Made by a program: the position numbers and the translations under genes. Source: Diadema setosum (taxonomy: Eukaryota; Echinodermata; Echinoidea; Diadematoida; Diadematidae). Taken from it: a DNA stretch of 64,000 bases. The notes beneath the pieces were generated by a model. The model did not search any database. It was not told where the DNA came from and saw only the letters and a list, made by a program, of their open reading frames with translations. The DNA lies in contig CM067079.1 in NCBI GenBank assembly GCA_033980235.1, positions 28,755,147 to 28,819,146 of the forward strand, read 5' to 3'. Shown here one piece after another: positions 26,395-37,821 of this stretch (position 1 is its first letter; every line of letters starts with the position of its first letter).

Positions 26395-28458
26395 TTTATT
26401 TTTTTTTCACAATGTATAACAAACTTAGATTCCCAATTGTGGTATGACCAAGCAACAAAAAGAAATAAATAAAAAAGGGAAAGGAAAAGATAGGCTAGGA
26501 GGTACCATATTTGAGACTTTTGACATCATAAAATACCCTATAGAGCTTTGTAGCAGTAGTAGTAGTTCCACAGTTCCCAAGGAGAAAGAGACCAGCAGTA
26601 ATTTGGCTTTTGATTAGTATTTTTTTTTTTCAGAGATTAAATTGGCAGGCGGTATCTATAGAGCATGTCAACTTACACAACACAATTTCTTCAGTGCAAC
26701 ACAAAAAGCAAAGAGGTAAGCACGAATGCTATATAACAACTCTTTCTTTCAAGAAAACAAAATAACAGGCTAAATAAAATAATCTTAAAAGTAGAGCACC
26801 CTTTATGCATACAAGTGGAAGGTTATACGAACAGTTAAGTTGCTAGAGCAACTTTTTTTTTTTTGGAACAACTGTTCTGGCATGTGGGAAACAAACAAAA
26901 CTTTATAAACACTTGAATAGCAAAGAACTGTGTGTGTGTGTGTATGTGTGTGTGTGTGTTGGTGTGTGAGAGAGAAAAGTCCTACAATAATACTTGGGGA
27001 AAACAAACATTACAGGTTTCTTCCTTCTTTACACACAAAAAACTTAGTTTAACATTTGATCTTTTTTTCTGTACCCAAAGAGTTTCGGGTTTCTGAATGC
27101 AATTGCTGTCCAAGGAAACGAAACAAATCTAAATTGGTATCGACATCTTTGAATATGGCGGATGGCTGAACTTATACAGGGAAAACACTTCGGTTCGTCA
27201 ACAAACATTGAAGAGTTAGTCACTTGTCGGTAAAACCAAGCTATGATACTTGGGGGAAAGTCCCATAATTCCAGTTGTTTTGACATATATCACTGATTTT
27301 TTTTATTTGCATATAATTCTTAGATTCTAAATGGATTGGTGTCTATACTTTAAACTCTGTTTCCTGTCTTTCGCTTTCCTTTGCAGATAAGACAATCTTT
27401 CGAAAGGTGCGTATATATACAAAATTATTCAGCCTGCTTAGTCACAGAAAAAAAGCAAGGTTTATACAGGTGGTTAAAACAAAAAAACAAAAAACAAAGG
27501 CAGTAAAGACTGGTCTCGTAAGAAACAATAGTCCGTCATATTAAAATTGTATGCACCATCTATATGTTCTCTTCCCTTCTGTGATACACTTGCAACTAGT
27601 GGCAATTATTTCTGCCATTCAAGGTTGTTTATTTTTGTCTTTTTCTGTTATATTCTCTTTCTTCTCAAATCTGCGAAACAAAAATGGGATGTTATACAGA
27701 GTACATGACGCTATTTCTTCATGTTGTCTTGCGTAGCGCAGCTCGCATGATGACCCGTTCAATTATCATTATCATTATTTTTTTTTTTTTTTTACAATTT
27801 CACGCTCGTGTACCAGACAGAAAATAAAACCAAACCCGATGCCAAAATATACATACATATCAGCTAACATTGGTATATCTCACCTACATCTAAATTGTCA
27901 ATTCACAAAAAAAAAGCTGTACATAAAGTTGATAATTTTTTATACTCTTTCCAAAATTACCTTTAGCAAATAAAGTAGATGGTAAAGAAAAGCATTAACA
28001 ATTACAAAATCAAGAAAATCAAGACATTTGGCAACGAAGGAATAAGTCCAATTTTATACAAATTACCGCACGAATCAATGGTGGTTGATACAGCTTTTTC
28101 ACACTCAATCCCCGCCGTCAACGTTATCACGAAGTACAAAAGTGTCTGCGTCAATGTTGTTGTGGTTTGTGTCTTTTAATCAAGGCATATAAGGCAACTC
28201 ACGGCTCTTCTGCAGCAGTGGCCATTCCTCTGAACTTGCATCAAAAACCGAACAATCGTTTGAAACGCTTGTTTGTAGACCTGTACACTTTGTCGACTAT
28301 TCAAACGCTTTCCATCAAATGCAAGTACACAATCTTCCATACGACCAGGATGATATGACGTAATGCAACGACAATCTCTCTCTGAGTCGTTTTCTGAAAA
28401 TGTTTGGTTCAGCTAAATTATTTATTTGAACAAAAAAAGAAACTGTCGTAGTTTTGTC
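26395..28458 (-). other. SoxB1 3' flank: probable 3' UTR and downstream DNA
   Basis: This AT-rich DNA lies immediately downstream of the SoxB1 stop codon. Minus-strand AATAAA polyadenylation-signal candidates are at 28421-28426, 27628-27633, 27302-27307 and 26395-26400. Which one is used cannot be told from sequence. The first, about 33 bases after the stop, would give an unusually short 3' UTR. A (TG)n run lies at 26931-26960. A perfect octamer ATTTGCAT is at 27305-27312, where a POU protein could bind. No other gene was recognised. Confidence 0.45.
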
Positions 28459-29640
<1,182 letters not shown>

Positions 29641-29762
29641 CTGAAGCACCTCGTTCTTTTGAGCTCGCTTTGGACTCTGCCCTCCATGTGATATTGATTG
29701 CCTGGCGTCTAATTATGCAAAAAATCCGTCCAATCAGAACGGGGTCGACCACAAAGCCAGCG

Positions 29763-29777
29763 CATTGTAATGCAATG
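29763..29777 (+). promoter_or_regulatory. Candidate Sox-POU composite site 1
   Basis: CATTGTAATGCAATG combines a Sox half site (CATTGT) with an octamer-like half site (ATGCAAT) in the same order and spacing as vertebrate Sox2/Oct4 elements. It differs from the mouse Nanog element, read as CATTGTAATGCAAAA, only at the last two bases. It lies 282-296 bases upstream of the start codon. It can also be read as two inverted CATTG half sites. Confidence 0.45.
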
Positions 29778-29783
29778 AATCCT

Positions 29784-29791
29784 GACGTCAC
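29784..29791 (+). promoter_or_regulatory. Perfect cAMP-response element (CRE)
   Basis: The palindrome TGACGTCA is the consensus for CREB/ATF bZIP factors. It lies about 300 bases upstream of the SoxB1 start, between the two Sox-POU-like sites. Confidence 0.45.
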
Positions 29792-29834
29792 GAGCCCTGT
29801 GACAAGTGACGTAGGCTAATTGAATTCGCCAACC

Positions 29835-29849
29835 TTTTGTTATTCAAAT
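29835..29849 (+). promoter_or_regulatory. Candidate Sox-POU composite site 2
   Basis: TTTTGTTATTCAAAT matches the Sox-Oct consensus CTTTGTTATGCAAAT at 13 of 15 positions. The Sox half site is TTTGTT and the POU half site is ATTCAAAT. It lies 354-368 bases upstream of the start codon, in the same orientation as site 1. Confidence 0.4.
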
Positions 29850-29862
29850 TTCCTGAATAGGT

Positions 29863-32800
29863 TTAGGGTGGAGCTCGCCATGAAAAGCGCGCGGAAAGCG
29901 TACAAAGCACGGAGCGACATTCTCAACGAACTCAAGCTGCCGGCGTACATGGTAGGTAGCTCATGAATACTTGGGGGAGAGTATAGGTCATTAGAATCCA
30001 CTCGCCTTGTCAAACATTTTTTTCCCTCCAAGTCCCCCTCCCCCTCCCATGCAGGTGTGCTAAATAAGACCAGAGAAAATCCAAGCAAAATTCTTCATTG
30101 GGGCAACGCGCCTCACCCCCTTGCAGCGGTGACAAAAATATTTTCGTATAGTTCTCGCACTCTCACCCCCAAAAAATACCAATAAAAACCTCCAACACAC
30201 TCACTGACCGGCGACCACACGTTAGATAGTAATCATCACTTCGATCACACGCTATGCCATTGTTAGTGGATTGGACTTCTCGTAATAAAGTTAAGTTCAT
30301 CAAAAAGCTGAAAAAAAAAATCCCGTGAATTTTGCAAAATGATCACAGACCTCGACCCTTCCTCGATCTCGCACACAAGCTCTTGAGTGCGTCAGTCAAA
30401 ATAGTTTTACTTTCGGAAGACGGCCGCTATGCATGAAGATTTGGTGAAAGTAGAGTGAGAGTCTCCCCGGTATCATTGGTGTCAAAAAGGAAGTATTTAA
30501 CATCCTGAACAGATGGAAGTAATATATATATATATAATAGAGAAGAAAAAAGGTTAAAAGCATTCAGGAAGTCCCTTCTTGCTCGAATACATGTTGTATT
30601 ACACGACGCAGTCAAGGCAAACAACACAATATAGGCTACGACCAGGAGCAGCACGAATGCATTAAAAAAAAATGTTAATGATAATGAATTTGACATTTCC
30701 AAATTGTGTGTATTTTCACTATGTATTTATACGTTTTTGACTTAGCTCCTAAAGAAATGTTTACTATTTACATCTTGTTGGATTTCATAACAGATTCGGG
30801 GTGCAAATTGTAACGGAACACATTTTGTGCGGAGATTGATGACTATAGATAATTCACTACATACTTGGTGGGGGAGAGAAAGAAACAGCTCATTGATTTA
30901 AACCCTCTCAGTACAATAATCTTTTTAACATATCGTATATTAATGTAATCCAATTTCATATTGTATTTTTTTTTTCTGACTGCAAACCAGGTATCTATGT
31001 ATTTTTGCATGCATGAACCTATTCCTTAGTCGATCTGTCCATGCATCTTTCTTTCTTTCTATCATTCTATCCTTTTTATCTTTTTATCACCCCTTTTCCC
31101 TCATTTAAACATGCATTCACATGGTATATGCTATGTACCTTCCACTGTGACATTGTAGACCCATTACAGTTCTATTTTCTCTATGTATTCATGTCTTTTC
31201 TCTCACTCGTGTCGAACTTTGCATATATGGAGGGCAAAAAGAAAATCGACAAAAACAAACATGAGAAATCAGGCATGCCCAGGAATGCTAGAAAAATCCT
31301 CTACACAAATCCGTTGAGCAAACCTTTCTACGAACAGGGTCTCAAACGAGTAGTAAGAAGGCTGCCATTGCCCGTAGACTTTTCCCCTTTTTATCAAAAA
31401 TATAGGTTATCAGACTTGATCTAGTGGAAATTGCGATCTATATAAAAACGAAAGGATTCGAACGGTGAGGGGGTAATCTCTCTGCACAAATATCATGTTC
31501 TTTATCTTTAAAGGCAAGCACATTTGTGAGCAGGTATTTGGTTATTTCGTTTCTTTTCTTTTGAACTTGTTTTTGAACTCCTTTTGAATTGAAGTCGCGT
31601 GATTCCATCCAGCTCTTCAGACACATAGGCACTTTGAATTCGTGACTAGGAGAGGAGAATTTTGCCCCTTGAAAAAAAAAAGAAAGTATTTCAAAGCCAA
31701 AATGAACACATTCTTCAACTAACGATCTAAAAAACAACACAGTTTCATTCACAAGCCAGCTCATACACACAAGAACAAACAATGTACTTCCATATCGATA
31801 ATTATAGCTCGCTGGGGAAAAATAAATGAAACGAACTTGTAAATAAAAACGCTTAGAAGATGCCTTATTGAGTCTTAGCATAAAAACTACCTTTACATAA
31901 AATGAAATCTGCATTGTCTAGACCTTTCCTGCATCGGGGTCATGTTTGATACACAGATTACATAACATGCAAAAATGCAAGCGTATCGGGTCGTTCTTCT
32001 CATAAGATGCGTACAAAATTTCGCCTAAATGTTGGGGGAAACCCCACTTTTGATGCAAAGCGCTATAGAGCGCAAGCAGCTATTCACGAGAACCTCTGGT
32101 AGAATGAGAAAACACGGATTCATTCTGAAGAGCTCGGCTTTGCTTTCACTGACACGTGCTTCCGAATACGTTACTGTGCAAAATGTAAATAAATACTATT
32201 ATAATGAGAGCCACTATACATGGATTTTGTGTTCTCCATCACTCCCCTCAATTCCTGTTGTTAGGACTGCGTAGGAATCTATAGCACAATGGCTGGCTCG
32301 ATACGCCGGACTTCTTTTTTTTCTTTCTTCGCGTCGAAATGTAGAGTGAAAAGGGGTGCGCGTGGCTGTTGGAACTAAAGGCAAACACAGAGTAATAGAA
32401 CTTGTATCTTGACGAAGCTTTCTACACACTACATTATTTATTGTAAAAGACGGCATTTACTTATCACTCCAAGAGGCGGGGTAGGGCTGGTTTAGTCCTC
32501 GTTTTTTTAATTCTTTTTTTTTTCTCTCTCAATCGGTTTTGTCACTGGTATAGAATTGGCTTTATTGGTCGACGCACGTGGATCCATTGACGACGAACCT
32601 CCCTCCCTGGACCTCTGTGAAGGCCTTTCTTCCACTCTTCCCCCTTTTCTCTTTACACCCATTCTTTGCGGGATTGCCGATTCGAGTTATTAACAACAGT
32701 CTGCGACGGGCCACAGAATAAGGCTGAGACGGACGGGGGAGGAAAGATTGTTTAGCTTCTGCTTTTCATCCTCTCCCGTCGACAATTACAAATATAAATA

Positions 32801-33736
32801 TCAGCAAAGAAAAAAAAAATGGGTGCGTATCGAATGCGGCGCGCGTGTCGTCTTGATCGGAGTTTGCGTGTAAATCGTCGTCTACATAATGGCTGATCAT
32901 CTAATAGGTATTTGACGAGTTGCTTCAGATAACAGATTTAAAGATAAGCATCTAATCGTCCCTTTCAGCCTATAGACCAGATCATGTGTCTGGGCGCAGT
33001 TTTATCTATCAGAACGAGGTCCTCGGTAGTCGATCGCTGCACAAAAAATGTGATAAGAAGAACATAATCAATGCCGGTATCAGCTAGTGGCGACTTTGTT
33101 TATTCAAACCTGTCGCTTGGCAAACACAAAGCTGTGATAAAAATTCTGAATTAAGCATAGATGTTGGATCCGCGCGTGCTGCGTAATACCCCTGATCACG
33201 CCCTCTTCGGTGTGTTTCATACAACTCGACTCATCCTAGGTGATACAGAGTCGTCACAAAGAGTACTAATGGGGCATGGTCTTAGGTCTTAGACGGTTTT
33301 AGATTTTGTTTTGATTTTCAAGGCAATTTTGACAAATTTTACAAAAATGTTCTGTTGGACAAAATACATAAGGCGATCGATTCATAATATGGCGTGGATT
33401 TATGATAATGTAATCGCAGGATTAGTCAAACTGAAACTATTTCACTTAATTCCAATTCAATTCGATGTCATTGTCCATTTCTGAAAATTTGTTTTGTCTA
33501 CATGCATACGCAAAACACATTTATACATCGAGATATCTCTATGGTACATAAAGTGCATACATACAAAACACCGTAAAACGCAGATTCATAGACATACAAG
33601 CAGATGACAAGAGATGTTAAACAATAATTTCAAAGAGCCAAAACTGATAAACCTTTTAGTATTTTCCATCTACTCCGGGGTGATAAGAATCGGAATGAGC
33701 TGAAGTTAAGGACCTTCTATAAAACCAAGTTGTTTA
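29863..33736. other. Upstream gene-free DNA of SoxB1
   Basis: No gene recognised in nearly 4 kb. A short (TA)n run is at about 30522-30535. Segments at about 32460-32760 and 32820-33240 are less AT-rich and unique-looking and are reasonable places to test for enhancers. The frames at 31041-31424 (plus) and 31438-31914 (minus) have no recognisable domain. Confidence 0.5.
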
Positions 33737-33777
33737 TGTTTGTTTGTTTGTTTGTTTGTTTGTTTTTTGTTTGTTTG
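33737..33777 (+). repeat. (TTTG)n microsatellite
   Basis: About ten TTTG units with one longer T-run. Confidence 0.95.
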
Positions 33778-34108
33778 GATTACCTTGTCCAAACATGTGT
33801 ACATACTGGACAGGATTCGAATTCAGGACCCATTAATCAAGAGCCCGGTGAAAACCACAATGCTCTCAGTTTGCGTTTATCCTCCCCTTCTACCCACAAC
33901 ATCAGGTCGTTGGCTTACCTATATGATGAGGAGATGTTGCACATTACAACAATAATCAGGGAATTGCAAGCCTTAGATGCAGAGGACCACAAATGACTAT
34001 GTTTGGGAGTATATTCCCTGGAGATCCCTCCTTTTAATTGTCTACATACTTATTCTTCAGCTCTGAAGGAGAGGCTACATCTTTCAGAATTTGTAATGAT
34101 GTATGAAG

Positions 34109-34345
34109 AGTTTGATCGTAAAACGACTTAAATCCATTCAATTTGATTTGAGATATTGGTGATCAAACCTGCGGAAAAAAAACCAACAACAACAAAGAGA
34201 GCAATAAGAATATATGGTATATTTTCATCCCATATCTATACTATATAATCGTATAATTTCCAGAATGTTTCTTATTTTGCAACAAGGGATATAGATCCAA
34301 AGGTTTTTAATTTGCTCTTTTAGATGATGGACTTACTTAAAAATG
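34109..34345 (+). repeat. Dispersed repeat family B, copy 1
   Basis: Aligns along most of its length with 43082-43305 in the same orientation. Shared blocks in order are ATGAAGAG-TTGATCG, TCCATTC, ATTTGAGATATT, GAT-AAACCT, AATAAGAA/GATAAGAAGATATGG, GATGAT and GTTTACAAA. It is likely an old transposon family. No coding remnant is visible. Confidence 0.65.
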
Positions 34346-34633
34346 TTTACAAATGATACTTAACTCGTTTTGCGAGGAAAATCACTTGAGTATCAATGCA
34401 TCAACAGGATGTGATTCTTGTCCAGAAATCCTTGTCTCGAGGTGAAAGTCTTGTCGTTTTTGTTTGCTTATTTTTTTAAGTTAAAACATGCCTAATACAT
34501 GCGTTTGTCTTATTTGAAGAAATTCTGTTCCTCCAACCAATAACAGTAAAGAAAAGTAAGCAACAATTAGTACAGACGGTTGAACATGCTACTGAGAAAA
34601 TGAGAAATGAGGGAGGATAGATGGGAATAGGAG

Positions 34634-34728
34634 AGAAGAAGAAGATGAAGAAGGAGATGAAGAAGAAGAAGAAGAAGAAGAAGAAGAAGAAGAAGAAGAA
34701 GAAGAAGAAGAAAAAAAAAAAAGAGAAG
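34634..34728 (+). repeat. (GAA)n tract
   Basis: About 95 bases of GAA with a few GAT and GGA interruptions, ending in an A-run. The Lys-rich and Leu-rich frames over it are artefacts. Confidence 0.95.
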
Positions 34729-35000
34729 GTGAGAATTTGGAAGACTTGTGAAACAGAGAATCAGCAATACAACTTCATAATAATGCTATTCTGTCCTGAG
34801 ACAAGTTCCAAACAGTGTAGAGTTTAGAATTACGAGTACGACTAGCCTGAAAGTGCACAAACGCTAGTCAACATGGTCTAAGGGGTCGTCATTTTGTCTG
34901 GCTAACGTCATTAGTCCGACACGCAAAGAAACCACGTGATACGACGACGAAGGCTTACTGCAAGCAGCGAAAACGCAGGGGAAAAAAGTTGTTTACTTAT

Positions 35001-35600
35001 TTACCGCTCTGTTTCTTGAAATGATTTAGACGAATTTATAACACGAGAACGAGGAGAACGAAGAGAAGGGAAAAAAGAGGAGGGGGTGGGGTGGGGGGGG
35101 GGGTGGGGGGTGGAGGGATAAGGAGGAACGAAATGGAGTGCAAAAAAAGAGGTCGGGATATGGATTGTGAAGTCTGGGTGACGGCTTCGCGAAATATGAG
35201 CGGTCGCCTCGCGCGGTACATTCCGTCGTCTCCGTAACCTGACGCGGGCAAAACGCAAATACCGGCGACGGGCAGCGACTACTTTAAGGGTAGGTGAAGA
35301 ACTAGATGCCAAATTAACCCGTAGACTGCTCACCCCAGCGATGCTAGTCGTCGCGACGGTGTATACAGCGAAGAGTGCCAGACACAGGGACTTAATAGTT
35401 TGAAGGAAACGGTAAGGAAGTAGACCAAAACATGAAAGTGCAAAGGCCTTGAATTGAGGTGAGAGAGACCTTACCGACTTGCGTAACGGCTTAGTTTGAG
35501 TTTGTAGACAGTCAGGACATTTCGGCAAACGAAGACGATCTGTTTGAAATGAATACTTCCATCGGTAATGGTAAATGAACACATACATTATTACTTTTAG
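35001..35600. other. GC-richer segment with G-tracts and an unassigned minus-strand frame
   Basis: Unlike its surroundings, this segment has many CpG steps (about 35160-35360) and a G-rich tract at 35082-35117, with runs of five to eleven G that could form a quadruplex. A 195-residue frame is open on the minus strand (35001-35588). It is Ser/Pro/Arg-rich, ends in a Pro/His/Thr stretch produced by the G-tract, and shows no family I recognise. It could be a CpG-rich promoter, an exon or chance. Confidence 0.3.
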
Positions 35601-36205
35601 GGCAGTTGATATGCGTGAGTCATACCCTTGAATATTTGTAAACAGCTATCGAGTCTTTTCGAAGTGATGAATAAAGCTGTTTTCAAAGATAATCAAACTA
35701 GGTGGACTCTGGTACTCGTTTGCCATATTTCACCCTTGTATGTTGAAATGCATACTGGTCACTTTGTGTGTTGATAAGTAAGTAGAATCAAACTAATTCT
35801 CTTTGGACTAGTGATTGTGTTGAAATTGTTTCTGGTACATGTCATGTTGTGGGTTTTTTATGCTTAGTTGCAATTTATAACGTCAAATATTAAATGGAAA
35901 TGACACAAAAAGGACGACATCTGACGTCACTAATGAATTAGAGTATACCTGCCACAATATGCACCGTGGGCTCATATCAAGATCTTCATCTATAGATGGA
36001 CGAACTATTTGCCACTTTGCACTTTGGAATGGCATTGGTCTATCGTTCGCACTGCATCGGACCAGTCAGATACATCGCCATTATTCTTACGTATCATTTT
36101 AACATCATTATTAAATAAAATATCAATATCGGATCTAAGTGATATGTTCCGCTCTCAATCATCCCTTTTATCATCAACATCACTACCATCCTCTTTGTAG
36201 ACATG
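35601..36205. other. Non-coding DNA
   Basis: Unique-looking AT-rich DNA with nothing recognisable. Confidence 0.45.
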
Positions 36206-36392
36206 ATCTTCATCATCATCATCATCATCATCACCACCATCATCATCAGCATCATCATCATAATCATCATCATCACCATCATCGTCATCATAACACCCGA
36301 ACCACCACCACCACCACCACCACCACCACCACCATCACCATCACCACCACCACCACCACCACCACCACCATCATCATCATCATCTTCGTTAT
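36206..36392 (+). repeat. ATC/ACC trinucleotide tract
   Basis: ATC units at 36206-36295 pass into an ACC-dominated stretch at about 36301-36370 and return to ATC. The poly-His, poly-Thr and poly-Pro frames are artefacts. Confidence 0.95.
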
Positions 36393-37052
36393 CATTATGA
36401 TTCGACTACTGTCACCTCATTGGCTTTCAAACTTGTCACTTTTCAACGTCTTCGTCACTACTTGTGAGGCATTTGCAAAATAATTCCGCCATATTTTCAC
36501 TGACGAGTATTCTTCACTTTTCAATCTCTCGGGTGAATGCAACGCGGTCATAATCTTTGTCACGACACGGTAAGAGGGACTTTTTGAATACTTTGACACT
36601 GAAGATGGTTGATTCCAGAATTCAGATGAGTTAACACTTAGAACATACATTTAACGCGAGAAGCATCGGGGTTGGATTCCAGAGAGTTTTCTATTTAACT
36701 TGCTGAAGGGCTTCTTAAACGAACGTCAAATTAACATAGCAAAGCAAATTGTTTTAAGATTTAAGTAATAATGGAAACAGATGGAGTAGAGCGTTATATC
36801 GCATATCAGCGAGATCTCAACTCTCTCCCGGCATAGCATCCGTTTACAGGTACTAATTAACTTTGCCTAAAAGATTTCGAATCCATTATACCAAAGCCCA
36901 AAGATTTGAACTGTCGGATCTGAACCTGTCCATCTTGTCTCGACTGGCAGCATGAAGGGAAAGAAATGAATTTTAGAAGAAGAAAGAGAAAAGTAAGACT
37001 GGAGTGTGTACGTTTGTTTTAAGCTTGGGTTATTTCCACCCTAGGGTACGCG
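36393..37052. other. Non-coding DNA
   Basis: No recognisable gene or repeat. Confidence 0.45.
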
Positions 37053-37179
37053 CAAACAATGGAAGAAACTTCACAAACAATGGGTAGAACTTCGCCAAAC
37101 AATAGGAGAAACTCGTCAAACAATGGCAGGAACTTCTCAAACAATGGAAGGGACTACTCAAACAAAGGAGAAAGCTCTC
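37053..37179 (+). repeat. 21-bp minisatellite, 6 copies
   Basis: CAAACAATGG-type units start at 37053, 37074, 37096, 37117, 37138 and 37159. The second unit is 22 bases, so the reading frame shifts within the array. Since 21 is a multiple of three, frames stay open on both strands and yield heptapeptide repeats (NNGRNFS-like on plus, CLxxFxx-like on minus). The internal one-base slip argues against coding use. Confidence 0.85.
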
Positions 37180-37486
37180 CAGATGACAAGGCGAGCTCTG
37201 GGCAAACATCGGTGGTCGAAAAATTGAAGTGTTCAAGTGCTGGCCGAGAAGGAGACGGTGAAAGAATGTGAACTGTGTTTTAAGACAAGGCACAAGGAAA
37301 GGTGTTCGATTCTTCTTCGACCGCAGAGAAACCACTTGGCCCATTTTATAGGTCTTTGGAAGGCAAACCCCACAAAACACAAAACATCCTACAAACATAT
37401 AGTTTTGAATTTCAGACTATTATACACACATAAATACAATACATATACTCAGAGGCAGTGACACATTTTCATTCTCTCTCTCTCTA

Positions 37487-37572
37487 AATCTATCTACTTA
37501 TATATCTATCTACCTACCTTTCTATCTATCTACCTATCTATCTATCTACTAATATATCTATCTACCTACCTT

Positions 37573-37624
<52 letters not shown>

Positions 37625-37625
37625 A

Positions 37626-37708
<83 letters not shown>

Positions 37709-37717
37709 ATCTCTCTC

Positions 37718-37812
<95 letters not shown>

Positions 37813-37821
37813 GTTTATCTA
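37487..37821 (+). repeat. Long (TCTA)n microsatellite
   Basis: About 335 bases of TCTA/CTAT with interruptions near 37498-37570, 37624 and 37707-37720. The latter part is an uninterrupted array of more than 20 units. Confidence 0.97.

Larger units (their letters stand above)
29641..29862 (-). promoter_or_regulatory. Proximal upstream regulatory region of SoxB1
   Basis: Motifs cluster here: a CCAAT box at 29730-29734, an octamer-like ATTATGCAAAA at 29712-29722, a perfect CRE at 29784-29791, a CRE half site GTGACGTA near 29806-29813, and two Sox-POU-like composites. The density of exact or near-exact sites supports a proximal promoter or enhancer, but motif reading alone cannot show activity. 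Confidence 0.45.

Noticed and set aside
31041..31914. Plus frame of 127 and minus frame of 158 residues
   Set aside because: AT-rich chance frames, hydrophobic or Lys-rich by composition, with no domain.
33803..33880. tRNA B-box-like AATTCGAATCC on the minus strand
   Set aside because: No convincing A box at tRNA spacing and no cloverleaf.
35001..35588. 195-residue minus-strand open frame
   Set aside because: No recognisable domain. It is Ser/Pro/Arg-rich and partly made by a G-tract, so chance openness in a GC-richer segment is the simpler explanation.
37487..37821. Regular TCTA array considered as a CRISPR-like array
   Set aside because: Plain tetranucleotide microsatellite in a eukaryotic sequence, with no repeat-spacer structure.
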